Shown piece by piece: positions 1 through 9,111 of a stretch of DNA of 64,000 nt. Each line of letters starts with the position of its first letter. Position 1 is the stretch's first letter. A program made the translations under genes and the position numbers. The notes beneath the pieces are model-generated. The model was not told where the DNA came from and ran no database searches. It saw only the letters and a program-made list of their open reading frames with translations. The DNA lies in assembly GCF_900188415.1 (NCBI RefSeq), contig NZ_FZNV01000003.1, positions 372,001-436,000 on the forward strand, in the 5' to 3' direction. Origin of the DNA: Maribacter sedimenticola. GTDB lineage: Bacteria; Bacteroidota; Bacteroidia; Flavobacteriales; Flavobacteriaceae.

Positions 1-50
1 CCTCATTTTATCTATCTTGCAAAGATCGGGAAATAAACCGCAAATTTAAG

Positions 51-1541
51 ATGTCCTTGAAAAGAAACGAAAATGTATTTTATACCATTTCCAAATGGAA
101 AAATTCAACCATTCTTTTATTCTTTTTTTGCATCACCTTTTTTATACGGTTCCCTTTTTTCTTCAGGGACTATATTGACAGGGACGAAAGTACGTTTATA
201 TTACTTGGGCAATCTTGGGCCAACGGTTTTTTGCCCTATACCCAATTATGGGACTTAAAGCCCCCGTTAACCTTTGCTTTCTTTGCCTCCATAATCACCC
301 TATTCGGCAAAAGCTTTATTGCCATTAGATTAGCAGGAGTGTTCACCGTTTTGATTACAGCATTCTTTACCTTTAAAATTGCACGTACCATATTGGCCAA
401 AACATCATCTATAATTGTTGGCGTGGCCTGTATTGTATTGCTCAGCTTGTTTGGCAGTTTGCAAGGTGTAATGTCAGAACATATCTGCGTTGCTTTCTTT
501 GTTCCCGCAATCTACCTAATACTGAAAAAAAAATCTGCGTTTGCCATCTTTTTTGCCGGACTGCTCATGGGAGTTACGGTAATGGTCAAACTGAATATGG
601 CATTCCCCATATGCTTTATTGGCCTGTTCCTTTTGTACGAAGCATTGCTTACTAAAAAAAAGAAGGGTTTTTTAAAAGTCATTTTATTTGGTATAGGAAT
701 ACTTACCGTGATTCTCGCTACCATAGTCCCTTATTATATAACCGGGCAAACCTTAGTATGGTGGAAATCAGTAATTCTGGCCCCTTTGGAATATACCGAG
801 GCTAGAAGATACTCATTCCTTAAACTTGCTCCTATATTCGTTATTATAGGTTTGTTTCTCATCTATGCCTATAAAAACAAATACATTGATTTTAAAAACA
901 GAACCAACCAGTTACTGCTGGTCTCTATTTTTGGGATATTGATATCGTTTATAAAAGGCGGAAGGATAAACGGCCATTACCTCATACAATTACACCCTCT
1001 ATTTCTAATCCTTTTGGGCATAGTGATTTCAAATATTTTATTACGTTATAAACCAAGAATACCGGTTTTCCTTGCATTTGTAGGAATGTTGATACCTGCA
1101 GAAAGTTATTTGGAATATATCAATGTCGCCAAAAACTATTATGAAAAAAATACACTTTATAATGGCGAGGGTTTCTCTGTACCACAATATATTACAGATC
1201 ACAATTTAGAGACCAAAAACATACTTTTTTTTGAATACCATATTGGTTATTGGAATTTAAATACGCTACCGCCCACCATTGCGGCTACACATCCCAGTAA
1301 TATTTGCAGGGATGAACTGTTCCCATTTTTCAACAACCCAAGAAAAATTGCTATTGAAGAATTACAATACATTATGGAGGTCATACGGCCCAAAACGGTA
1401 ATCACAAGAAAAGGCAAACGGATATTCGACAAGAAATTGATAGAAGTAAATACCTATATAGATGATTACCTTTCTACACATTATGTAAAACTGGCCGATG
1501 TTGAAAATGCAGAAGTATTACAACGACTAGAGCGACCTTAA
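51..1541 (+). CDS. ArnT/PMT-like (GT39-type) membrane glycosyltransferase
   Basis: A 496-residue polytopic membrane protein with about ten hydrophobic segments starting near residue 18. After the first segment comes a short periplasmic loop with an acidic 'RDEST' motif (about residues 43-47) and 'WDLKPPL' (about 67-73). This Asp-Glu plus Lys-Pro-Pro arrangement is typical of PMT_2/GT39 polyprenyl-phosphate-sugar dependent glycosyltransferases, which move a sugar from a lipid carrier to an acceptor on the outer face of the inner membrane. The C-terminal 150 residues are soluble and would lie in the periplasm. The acceptor cannot be predicted. The last 15 bases overlap the convergent bioD. The ATG follows an A-rich stretch without a clear Shine-Dalgarno, which is normal in this phylum. 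Family call confident, specificity unknown. Confidence 0.75.
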   Translation: MSLKRNENVFYTISKWKNSTILLFFFCITFFIRFPFFFRDYIDRDESTFILLGQSWANGFLPYTQLWDLKPPLTFAFFASIITLFGKSFIAIRLAGVFTVLITAFFTFKIARTILAKTSSIIVGVACIVLLSLFGSLQGVMSEHICVAFFVPAIYLILKKKSAFAIFFAGLLMGVTVMVKLNMAFPICFIGLFLLYEALLTKKKKGFLKVILFGIGILTVILATIVPYYITGQTLVWWKSVILAPLEYTEARRYSFLKLAPIFVIIGLFLIYAYKNKYIDFKNRTNQLLLVSIFGILISFIKGGRINGHYLIQLHPLFLILLGIVISNILLRYKPRIPVFLAFVGMLIPAESYLEYINVAKNYYEKNTLYNGEGFSVPQYITDHNLETKNILFFEYHIGYWNLNTLPPTIAATHPSNICRDELFPFFNNPRKIAIEELQYIMEVIRPKTVITRKGKRIFDKKLIEVNTYIDDYLSTHYVKLADVENAEVLQRLERP

Positions 1542-2144
1542 TATACCCTCAAATTTATCGGCATATTTTTTAATCACTTCCTTGGTAAACTCCTTTTCCT
1601 CATCTATTCTACCGATCAAGGATACACCAGTTTTATGCAATATGATATTCTCGGTCTGCGGATTTGCTTCCCCACTGAACAGTACGGATACATCATAACC
1701 TTTATGTAAAAGCCAATTGATCGTCAATAAAGAATGATTAATACTGCCCAGATAATTTCTGGAAACTACTACCACCTTGTAGTCTGGCATAATAATATCA
1801 AACATGGTATCCTCATCATTTAAGGGCACCAATATTCCCCCAGACCCCTCAATGATCAAATTATTATCGGTTTCCGGTTCATTGATATGGAACCTATCTA
1901 TTCTAATACCTTCCAACTCTGCCGCGGCATGCGGACTCATAGCTGCCTTCAACTCATAGCTGCACGGATGAAACTTAGATTTTTCATTGGAAATCAACCT
2001 TTTCACCTTATCTACATCTGTATTGTCCAAATCTCCTGCTTGCACAGGTTTCCAATAATCTGCTGTTAAAGCTTCGGTAAAAATAGCAGAAGCAATTGTT
2101 TTGCCTACTTCTGTTGAAATTCCGGTCACAAATATCTTTTGCAT
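1527..2144 (-). CDS. bioD: Dethiobiotin synthetase
   Basis: A 205-residue soluble protein of the P-loop family. The N-terminus carries 'VTGISTEVGKTIAS' (about residues 6-19), the BioD version of the Walker A loop (GTxxxVGKT). 'KPVQAGD' follows near residue 32, and 'IIEGSGGILVPL' near 96-107 matches the family motif E-G-A/S-G-G. The enzyme makes dethiobiotin from 7,8-diaminopelargonate, CO2 and ATP. It is the third gene of a minus-strand run with bioF and a DUF2007 protein, 7 bases after the latter. bioA and bioB are not in the window. Its 3' end overlaps the convergent glycosyltransferase by 15 bases. Confidence 0.93.
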   Translation of the reverse strand: MQKIFVTGISTEVGKTIASAIFTEALTADYWKPVQAGDLDNTDVDKVKRLISNEKSKFHPCSYELKAAMSPHAAAELEGIRIDRFHINEPETDNNLIIEGSGGILVPLNDEDTMFDIIMPDYKVVVVSRNYLGSINHSLLTINWLLHKGYDVSVLFSGEANPQTENIILHKTGVSLIGRIDEEKEFTKEVIKKYADKFEGILRSL

Positions 2145-2151
2145 TATATAC

Positions 2152-2541
2152 TTACTTTGAGTTCGTAATCATTTTACAATTTAGGCACTTATACTTTCTT
2201 TTTTCAAAAAATGGAAAAAGTTTATAAAATACCCCCTTACTGTTATAATATGGTTCTGATCGTTTTGCCTTACAATTTGGACATACAATAGGATCACCTT
2301 GTTCATCTACGGCATAGGCCCTGATTTCATCATAAATAGCAATTGCCCTTTCCTTATCCTTTGAGTATACCTGCAATTTTACGCCCCCAATGGCATTGCT
2401 AATAAGAGGATCGGAATTTAAGGTATTCTCATCCCTTAAAAAAACCGGAATACCCTCTGACTCCAGTTTACCCTTTACAATCTGTACATCGGCAACATAT
2501 TCAAAACTAGCCAATTGATAAAATTTATCTTCCATGCCCAT
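2152..2541 (-). CDS. DUF2007 protein with C-terminal zinc ribbon
   Basis: A 129-residue protein. The N-terminal half (about residues 6-75) resembles the DUF2007 'putative signal transducing protein' domain: a short alpha/beta fold with 'ADVQIVKGKLESEGIPVFL', which looks like the ACT/PII-like layout of that family. The C-terminal part has two CxxC pairs, 'CPNC' near residue 88 and 'CLNC' near 118, forming a likely zinc ribbon. No enzymatic motif is visible. It lies one base after bioF and 7 bases before bioD, so it is co-transcribed with biotin genes. That placement suggests but does not prove a link to biotin synthesis. An alternative start is the second Met (residue 3). Confidence 0.75.
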   Translation of the reverse strand: MGMEDKFYQLASFEYVADVQIVKGKLESEGIPVFLRDENTLNSDPLISNAIGGVKLQVYSKDKERAIAIYDEIRAYAVDEQGDPIVCPNCKAKRSEPYYNSKGVFYKLFPFFEKRKYKCLNCKMITNSK

Positions 2542-2542
2542 A

Positions 2543-3700
2543 CTAAATAAAACTGGATAACAATTTAAGCAATAGTCCTATTTCTTCCTTGGAATTAAAG
2601 CTATGCAAACAAATTCTAAGTCGCTCTTGACCTTCGGCCACCGTTGGAGATACAATGGCTTTAATATGAAATCCTTTATCCAATAGTTTTTTGGATACCG
2701 TCTTTACCTTTTTTGTGCCAGGGACCACACAACATTGTATAGCTGTATCGCTAGCAATAAAATAATCATTTAATTTATATGCTTTGACCTGATCTTTAAA
2801 AAATGCAATATTTTCCGCTAAGCTTACTTTTGGCTCTTTACTTAATTCATTAAAAAATGTATGGGCCGTAAGAATAGTGGCCAATGTATGTGGCGTTAAG
2901 CCTGTGGTGTATATTAACGGTTTTGCAAAATTGACCAAAAACGCCTTAAGGTCATTACTGCCCAAAACCGCTGCACCATGACACCCAAATGCTTTTCCAA
3001 AGGTTATGGTCCTTGCGAAAACATCTTCCTGCAACCCCAATTTTGCCACTAGACCTTCTCCATTTTTACCCAACACGCCACCGGCATGGGCCTCATCAAC
3101 AATTAAATGATAGCCGTTAGTTTTGGTATAATCCGCAAAAGCTTTTAAGTCGGGAGAATCTCCATCCATTGAAAAAACACTTTCGGTAGCCACATAGACC
3201 ACACTATCTTTTTGATCATTTCTCGCCAAATTCAATGCAATTCGGTCTTTTAGGCTAGACAAATCATTGTGTAAGAAACTATATGATTTTGCATTGCTTA
3301 TTCGTATCCCCTCACGAATACTTGCATGAACATATTCATCATAAAATATAATATCACCACGTTGTGGTACGGCGCTGAACAAGCCAAGGTTGGCATCATA
3401 ACCAGAATTGAAGACCAATGCTTCCCCCGCTTTATAAAAATTAGCCAACAAAGGTTCCAATTGGCCGTAAAGTTTGTGATTACCGGACAGAAGACGCGAC
3501 CCTCCTGAACCATTGGAAGCTATCCCTTCATTTAAAAGCACCTGAAAGGTTTTGGAAAACAGTGTTTCATTATTGGCAAATCCCAAATAATCGTTGGACA
3601 AAAAATCTATTAGACCACTCATTGAAGTCAACTGCCTAAAGGTGTCCTCTTCCTTACGGCCTGCCAATAATTTTACTAACCTAGCGGGTGTTTTACTCAT
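2543..3700 (-). CDS. bioF: 8-amino-7-oxononanoate synthase (AONS)
   Basis: A 385-residue PLP-dependent alpha-oxoamine synthase. Visible motifs are 'NDYLGFANN' (about residues 36-44), 'GSGGSRLLSGNH' (about 63-74), the aspartate-containing 'DEAHAGGVLG' (about 202-211), and the PLP lysine in 'TFGKAFGCHGAA' (about 233-244). It condenses pimeloyl thioester with alanine, the first step of biotin ring assembly. Length is normal. It is the first gene of the minus-strand bioF, DUF2007, bioD run. A TATTTTTG -7 box ends only 4 bases before the ATG, so the mRNA may have almost no leader. Related family members (KBL, SPT) are possible, but the biotin neighbour supports BioF. Confidence 0.88.
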   Translation of the reverse strand: MSKTPARLVKLLAGRKEEDTFRQLTSMSGLIDFLSNDYLGFANNETLFSKTFQVLLNEGIASNGSGGSRLLSGNHKLYGQLEPLLANFYKAGEALVFNSGYDANLGLFSAVPQRGDIIFYDEYVHASIREGIRISNAKSYSFLHNDLSSLKDRIALNLARNDQKDSVVYVATESVFSMDGDSPDLKAFADYTKTNGYHLIVDEAHAGGVLGKNGEGLVAKLGLQEDVFARTITFGKAFGCHGAAVLGSNDLKAFLVNFAKPLIYTTGLTPHTLATILTAHTFFNELSKEPKVSLAENIAFFKDQVKAYKLNDYFIASDTAIQCCVVPGTKKVKTVSKKLLDKGFHIKAIVSPTVAEGQERLRICLHSFNSKEEIGLLLKLLSSFI

Positions 3701-3704
3701 TGAG

Positions 3705-3712
3705 CAAAAATA
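3705..3712 (-). promoter_or_regulatory. Candidate -7 box of the bioF promoter
   Basis: On the minus strand the sequence reads TATTTTTG, a match to the Bacteroidota TAnnTTTG -7 element. It lies 4 bases before the bioF ATG. No good TTTG -33 element is seen 17-23 bases upstream, so the assignment rests on the -7 match and position. Confidence 0.4.
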
Positions 3713-3912
3713 ACTTTTCTATGAATTGAAACGGAAGTTTTTAATGAAATGAAGAATTATTTACTTCTAAATTTGAGAAAAAATCTGTTTTTTAAGAAAA
3801 CCCATTTTGAATTACCAATTACTATCATTTATAACGTTGATAAATAGGAGTTTACATTTCTTTTAAGTCAAAAATAAACGCGAAATAATGTTTAAATGTT
3901 AAAGAATAAACA

Positions 3913-3920
3913 TATTTTTG
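3913..3920 (+). promoter_or_regulatory. Candidate -7 box upstream of the GAF/PAS kinase-like gene
   Basis: TATTTTTG followed by C, matching the TAnnTTTG consensus. A TTTA lies 18 bases upstream as a weak -33 element. This would give a leader of about 70 bases. The rest of the 299-base bioF/kinase intergenic region (3701-3999) is AT-rich and shows no other structure or ORF. Confidence 0.4.
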
Positions 3921-3999
3921 CACAATTTTTAAGGAATTTTCCTACTATTAATATTGTATATTGCTATTAGCGCTATATTTTTTTTCTGATTGATTGGCT

Positions 4000-6276
4000 A
4001 TGAAAAGAGATAAAATTGCAGACAAAGAAAGATTAGAAGCTTTAGGTTCTTATACTATTATGGATTCTGAAGAGGAATCCCTATACAATGATATCACGGC
4101 TTTGGCAGCAGCTATATGCAACACCCCTATAAGCCTCATTTCTTTAGTGGACGATAATCGACAATTTTTTAAATCGCATCATGGATTGGAATTAACTAGT
4201 ACTACACTAGATGATTCTTTTTGCAAATATTTAATTCTTGATGATTTAGATGTTTTAATCGTAGAAAACCCAAACCAGGATAAACGATTTTCAGAATATG
4301 CTTCTGTCAAAGGAGATTTGAAAATTGGTTTCTACGCTGGAGTTTCCTTAACTAACGATGATGGATATCAATTAGGTTCATTATGTGTCATGGACCAAAA
4401 AACAAAACAACTCAATGAGCTGCAAATAAATGGCTTAAAAACACTTGCCAAGCAGGTCATACAATTATTTGAATTAAGAAAGTCAAAAAAAATATCACGG
4501 CACCAAAAAAATAAATTAGAACAAAAAGGGATTCTTCTTGACAACATCGTTTCTGCAACTGGTATTGGTATTTGGGAACGGGATATCAAGAATAATTTAA
4601 TGAAATTAAATTATGAATGTCTAAAAATTCTAGGTTATTCCGCCGAAGCCAAAAAAACCTTACAATATTCTGATTGGGAAAATTTTATACATCCGGAAGA
4701 CCTAAAATTGGTCAAGGCAAAACTAGAACGATGTTTTGAGCATAAGACTGAAATTTATGATATTAAATACCGAATTATAAACTTAAGCGGGCAAACTAAT
4801 TGGGTTCATGATAACGGTAAAGTTTTGTCCTGGGATGACGATCAACCGCTTTTAATGTACGGTACCATCCAGAATATTACGCAGAAAGTAAATGATGATT
4901 TTGAACTGGTAAAGCTTAAAAATAACCAGGAAGCCATTATCAATAACACCAAAGATCTTTTGTGGTCTGTTGATACCGAATACAGATTAATAATGGCAAA
5001 CAACGCCTATCATGAATTGATCAGGGACAATATTGGCTATCAGTTTAATGTTGGGGACGTCGTGTTTTCAGAAAATTTTGATATCGATATCAATAATAAA
5101 TGGAAAAATTATTATGCAAGGGCATTAAATGGAGAACAGTTTTCTATTAAAGGTAAATTTCACAACCCCGCAAAACTTAGAACTACCTATGGGTTGACCT
5201 CTTTTAACCCCCTTTATGACAACAATGGTAAATTATTAGGTCTTACCTGCTATTCTAAAGACATAACATCAGAGGTTTTGTCACAGCAGGTATTGATAAG
5301 TGCTAAAGAGGAAATGCAAAAAATAATGGATGCATCCTTGGATATCATTTGCACCATAGATGAAGAAGGATATTTCTTGAGCATTAACAAGGCCTGTCAA
5401 AAAATTTGGGGATATGAACCAAAGGACTTGATCGGTAAGCAATATATAGGTTTTGTACATGAAGAGGACAAAGAATTGACCTTGAACGAAGCATTCGCAA
5501 TTTTAGAAGGTGAAAAGGTTACGGGATTTGAAAATAGATACATCCACAAGAACAATACTATAGTACCCATGCTTTGGTCCGCAAATTGGGACGATAAAGA
5601 AAGGGTAGTATACTGTATAGCCCGTGATATAACCGAGAAGAAAAAAGCTGACGTACAGCTTGCACAATCAGAACGCCGATTTAAATCTTTGGTACAAGAT
5701 GGTAGTGATTTAATTGCCATATTAAATACAGAAGCCAATTTCCTATATGTAAGTCCTACTTCTACCAGAATTTTGCAAACAACCCCAGAGGAATATTTAG
5801 GCACCAATGCATTTGACTATGTACACCCTGAAGATTATGATGAAGTCCTAAAACAATTTTATAAAATCTTGGAAGTACCCCAAACCAAGATTAGGCCATT
5901 TAGGTTCAGAATCAAAAACAACCAATATATTTGGATGGAGACAACGGTTACCAATAAATTGGACGAACCTTCCATAAACGGTATTGTCGTAAATTCACGA
6001 GATGTAAGTAACCGTGTCAACTACTTAAAGGCCATTGAAAAACAAAATGCAAAATTAAAGGAAATTGCATGGACACAATCCCATGAACTAAGGGCTCCTG
6101 TTGCAAGATTAATGGGCTTGGTTAATCTTATTAGGGACGAAAATCATGATCTTGATTTTGAAGAAAAAAACCGTATGCTGCAATACATTATAGATTCTGC
6201 AGATGAAATAGATGTGGTCATAAAGAAAATTGTAGACAGTACCGTACAACGAATGAATATAGAAGAAACCGAATGA
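4000..6276 (+). CDS. GAF-PAS4-HisKA sensor protein lacking an ATPase domain
   Basis: About 758 residues with no membrane segment. An N-terminal GAF domain (about 15-160) with 'ISLISLVDDNRQFFKS' is followed by four PAS/PAC modules (about 180-300, 305-435, 440-560, 565-690). The protein ends with a HisKA-like helix carrying the H-box 'SHELRAPVARLMGL', His about 695, and stops about 63 residues later. No N, G1, F or G2 box exists, so it cannot bind ATP like a normal histidine kinase. No remnant ATPase sequence follows: the stop codon overlaps the ATG of the receiver gene (ATGA), arguing for a real architecture rather than a frameshift. It may be phosphorylated in trans or act as a phosphotransfer or phosphatase partner. 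A TTG at 3994 is in frame, but the ATG at 4000 is preferred. Confidence 0.85.
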   Translation: MKRDKIADKERLEALGSYTIMDSEEESLYNDITALAAAICNTPISLISLVDDNRQFFKSHHGLELTSTTLDDSFCKYLILDDLDVLIVENPNQDKRFSEYASVKGDLKIGFYAGVSLTNDDGYQLGSLCVMDQKTKQLNELQINGLKTLAKQVIQLFELRKSKKISRHQKNKLEQKGILLDNIVSATGIGIWERDIKNNLMKLNYECLKILGYSAEAKKTLQYSDWENFIHPEDLKLVKAKLERCFEHKTEIYDIKYRIINLSGQTNWVHDNGKVLSWDDDQPLLMYGTIQNITQKVNDDFELVKLKNNQEAIINNTKDLLWSVDTEYRLIMANNAYHELIRDNIGYQFNVGDVVFSENFDIDINNKWKNYYARALNGEQFSIKGKFHNPAKLRTTYGLTSFNPLYDNNGKLLGLTCYSKDITSEVLSQQVLISAKEEMQKIMDASLDIICTIDEEGYFLSINKACQKIWGYEPKDLIGKQYIGFVHEEDKELTLNEAFAILEGEKVTGFENRYIHKNNTIVPMLWSANWDDKERVVYCIARDITEKKKADVQLAQSERRFKSLVQDGSDLIAILNTEANFLYVSPTSTRILQTTPEEYLGTNAFDYVHPEDYDEVLKQFYKILEVPQTKIRPFRFRIKNNQYIWMETTVTNKLDEPSINGIVVNSRDVSNRVNYLKAIEKQNAKLKEIAWTQSHELRAPVARLMGLVNLIRDENHDLDFEEKNRMLQYIIDSADEIDVVIKKIVDSTVQRMNIEETE

Positions 6277-6671
6277 GTTATAAAATAATTGTTATAGAAG
6301 ATGATCCAATATTTACCTTTTTGTTGGAAAAAGGTTTAAAGGCAACTGGTATTACAGGTGACATAACTTTGTTCACTAACGGATTAACGGCTATCAACTT
6401 TTTAAAGGAAGATTATAACAACGACAACAACTATGTTGTGTTTTTAGATTTGAATATGCCCGTAATGAACGGTTGGAAATTTATGGAACATTTTGAAGTC
6501 CTTGCCAACCCTTCAAATTGTATGGTTTTTGTATTGACCTCCTCAGGCAATAAGCTAGATATCGATAATCTTATGGCTAGCCCATTAGTGACGGATTTTG
6601 TCATAAAACCCATAAATGATATTGTTTTCAAAAAAATTAAAAATGCAATTCAATCTAAATTTGGAGAATAA
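6273..6671 (+). CDS. Single-domain response regulator
   Basis: A 132-residue stand-alone receiver (CheY-like). The acidic pair is in 'VIEDDPIFTF' (about residues 6-15), the phospho-acceptor Asp in 'VVFLDLNMPVMNGW' (about 54-67), the switch Thr/Ser in 'VLTSSGN', and the conserved Lys in 'FVIKPI'. It has no output domain. Its ATG overlaps the stop of the GAF/PAS protein, so the two are translationally coupled and probably partners. It is similar in design to the two receivers at 39.3-40.3 kb. Confidence 0.93.
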   Translation: MSYKIIVIEDDPIFTFLLEKGLKATGITGDITLFTNGLTAINFLKEDYNNDNNYVVFLDLNMPVMNGWKFMEHFEVLANPSNCMVFVLTSSGNKLDIDNLMASPLVTDFVIKPINDIVFKKIKNAIQSKFGE

Positions 6672-6749
6672 TTCTTTCTTCACGCTTAATAATTAGAATC
6701 AAATTTTACAAACATGCATTAGCTTCATTATATTAGCTAAAAACATTGT

Positions 6750-8540
6750 ATGCGTTATTTGTACCTAATTTTTCTCTTTTTTACAGCACTATCTCTTAGT
6801 GCGCAAACGATAAATTATTCCATATCTTTTGATAATGCCATACACCATGAGGCCGTGGTTACGGTAAACTTTCCAGATATTGATCAAGATACATTGTCCG
6901 TAAGAATGAGCAGAACATCTCCGGGAAGATATGCCTTACATGAATTTGCCAAGAACGTTTATGCTTTTAAAGCCAAAGATGCCCAAGGTAATATACTTAA
7001 AATATATAGGCCCAACCCATATGAATGGCAAATTACCGGGCATAACGGTAATGTAACAATTGAATACATCTTATTTGCAGATAGAGGGGACGGCACCTAT
7101 TCACAAATAGACGAATCTCATGCGCATTTAAATATACCGGCCACATTTATTTATGCTCCTTCTTTAAGCGACAGACCCATTGAAGTTGATTTTGTAAATA
7201 GAGAAGATTTAGAATGGAAAATTGCCACTCAATTAGCAAAGGTTAAAAACAATACTTATAGCGCTCCAAACCTTTATTATTTTATGGATAGCCCCACAGA
7301 ACTAAGTAACCACAAGGTAAGGGAATTCATTATTGATGATCAAACCGTAAAACTTGCTCTTCATGACCCAGGAACTGAAGAAGAAGCAGACAAGTATTTT
7401 GAGAAAGTAAAAAAAGTAGTAACTGCCGAAAAAGAGGTGTTCGGTGAGTTGCCACAATTCGATTATAATACCTACACTTTTCTAGCCTGCTATATACCAA
7501 ACGCATCCGGTGATGGCATGGAACATAGAAATTCAACAATACTAACAAGCACAAGAACATTGGCAAATGGTGGTATGGATGGTAATATAGGTACGGTTTC
7601 CCATGAGTTTTTCCATAGTTGGAACGTGGAACGTATACGACCAAAATCTTTGGAACCTTTTAACTTTGAAGAGGCAAATATGAGCGGAGCCCTATGGTTT
7701 GCTGAAGGTTTTACAAGTTATTACACCAATCTTATATTATGTAGAGCAACACTTATATCTCCAGAAAAATATATTGAGGGATTGACGGGTACATTTAATT
7801 ATGTTTGGAATTCGCCGGCCCTACAATTTTTTAATCCTATTGAAATGAGCTATCAAGCTCCTTTTGTAGACGCTGCAACCTCAGTAGATCCCGTTAATAG
7901 GGAAAATACATTTATATCTTACTATTCCTACGGTAGTGTTTTAGGTTTGGCGCTGGACCTTTCCCTAAGGGAACAAAAATTGAACTTAGATGATTTTATG
8001 AAGCTTGTTTGGTCTCAATATGGTAAAACTGAAATACCTTATACGCTAGAAAATTTACACCAAACCTTGAACAGTTATGCCGGCGAGGAATTTGGTAACC
8101 AATTTTTCAATAATTACATATATAAGAGTGGTATGCCCAAATACAAGGAACTTTTAGAAAGTGTTGGTGTTTCTATTTCTCAAGATTCCAATACTGTATA
8201 TTTTGGGGCAGCGGTAACAATTTCCAATGAGAACAATGGTATAATTAAAAGTAATCCAACTATAGGAAGTCCTGCTTATACCGCTGGTTTGGACAAAGGT
8301 GATTTAATTACCCACATAAACGGTAGGCCATTGCAAGAAGATATTGCATTCAATGCTTTATTGAAACAATTTAGGCCAACAGATAAGCTTTCTATTGACT
8401 TTATAAGAGATGGCAATAAAAAAAATACCGTGTTAACGCTTGAACCGGATCCACACTATTCCATTCAATTGATGGAAAAAACAGAAAATTTACCTTCTAA
8501 GCAAATGCTTAAAGCTCGTAATTCTTGGTTAAAACTGTAA
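6750..8540 (+). CDS. M61 family metallopeptidase with PDZ domain
   Basis: A 596-residue secreted protein with a signal peptide (about 1-18, ending 'LSLSAQ'). An N-terminal beta domain precedes the gluzincin core: zinc ligands in 'HEFFH' (His 285 and 289) and Glu 319 in 'WFAEGFTSYY', the layout of M61 glycyl aminopeptidase-like enzymes. A PDZ domain follows (about 485-560, with 'SPAYTAGLDKGDLITHINGR'). All catalytic residues are present. It is expected to degrade peptides in the periplasm or at the surface. It sits 78 bases after the receiver gene and directly before a GNAT gene. No clear -7 box was found upstream. Confidence 0.9.
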   Translation: MRYLYLIFLFFTALSLSAQTINYSISFDNAIHHEAVVTVNFPDIDQDTLSVRMSRTSPGRYALHEFAKNVYAFKAKDAQGNILKIYRPNPYEWQITGHNGNVTIEYILFADRGDGTYSQIDESHAHLNIPATFIYAPSLSDRPIEVDFVNREDLEWKIATQLAKVKNNTYSAPNLYYFMDSPTELSNHKVREFIIDDQTVKLALHDPGTEEEADKYFEKVKKVVTAEKEVFGELPQFDYNTYTFLACYIPNASGDGMEHRNSTILTSTRTLANGGMDGNIGTVSHEFFHSWNVERIRPKSLEPFNFEEANMSGALWFAEGFTSYYTNLILCRATLISPEKYIEGLTGTFNYVWNSPALQFFNPIEMSYQAPFVDAATSVDPVNRENTFISYYSYGSVLGLALDLSLREQKLNLDDFMKLVWSQYGKTEIPYTLENLHQTLNSYAGEEFGNQFFNNYIYKSGMPKYKELLESVGVSISQDSNTVYFGAAVTISNENNGIIKSNPTIGSPAYTAGLDKGDLITHINGRPLQEDIAFNALLKQFRPTDKLSIDFIRDGNKKNTVLTLEPDPHYSIQLMEKTENLPSKQMLKARNSWLKL

Positions 8541-8542
8541 TA

Positions 8543-9076
8543 ATGGAAATCAATTACACCAGTGCAAGTACTACGGAAGAATTAATGCAAATTCTTTCTA
8601 TACAACAAATGAATTTAAGATCTTCCGTTACCGCTACGGAGATGGCAAGAGAAGGATTTGTCACCGTTGAACATAGTTTGGAACTTCTTACTAAAATGAA
8701 CAATGCTTTTCCGCATACTATTGCCAAACACATGGGTAAGGTAGTTGGTTATGCACTATCCATGACACAAGATTTTAAGGATGATATTTCCGTTCTAAGA
8801 CCAATGTTTACGGAAATAGAAAAAAATCATCTGCAGAATTATATTACCATGGGTCAAATCTGTGTTGCAAAGACCCATAGAAAACAAGGTGTTTTTAGAG
8901 GGTTGTACGCGGCAATGCAAAAAATAGCCTTTCCTACTTATACCAGCATCATAACTGAAGTGGATGCCACGAATAGCCGCTCTTTGAGCGCCCATTATGC
9001 TATTGGTTTTACAAAAATATGCACCTATAATTCCTTAGGTCAAGATTGGGAATTAATTGCATTAAAAACAGGTTGA
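8543..9076 (+). CDS. GNAT family N-acetyltransferase
   Basis: About 177 residues. The middle holds the acetyl-CoA-binding region: a strand 'ITMGQICVAKTHRKQG' (about residues 99-114), then the Q/RxxGxG-like loop 'RKQGVFRGLYAAM' and helix. The C-terminal 'ATNSRSLSAHYAIGFTKI' is the usual 'N..A...Y.k.GF' end of the fold. The ATG at 8543 lies 2 bases after the M61 stop, so the pair is likely co-transcribed. A longer frame from a TTG at 8525 would overlap M61 and is less likely. The substrate is unknown. Confidence 0.82.
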   Translation: MEINYTSASTTEELMQILSIQQMNLRSSVTATEMAREGFVTVEHSLELLTKMNNAFPHTIAKHMGKVVGYALSMTQDFKDDISVLRPMFTEIEKNHLQNYITMGQICVAKTHRKQGVFRGLYAAMQKIAFPTYTSIITEVDATNSRSLSAHYAIGFTKICTYNSLGQDWELIALKTG

Positions 9077-9080
9077 TATC

Positions 9081-9111
9081 AAGAAGTAATGCTAGAGCTA
9101 TTTAACTTCTT
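9081..9111. terminator. Weak inverted repeat between convergent genes
   Basis: AAGAAGT (9081-9087) and ACTTCTT (9105-9111) can pair across a 17-base loop between the convergent GNAT gene and the 9.1-9.6 kb gene. The T-tract is poor in both directions, so terminator function is uncertain. Confidence 0.25.

Noticed and set aside
1..6. Possible minus-strand ATG at position 6, leading out of the left edge, with GATCTTTG upstream resembling a -7 box
   Set aside because: Only two codons are visible and the box has a mismatch at its first base, so no gene can be supported.
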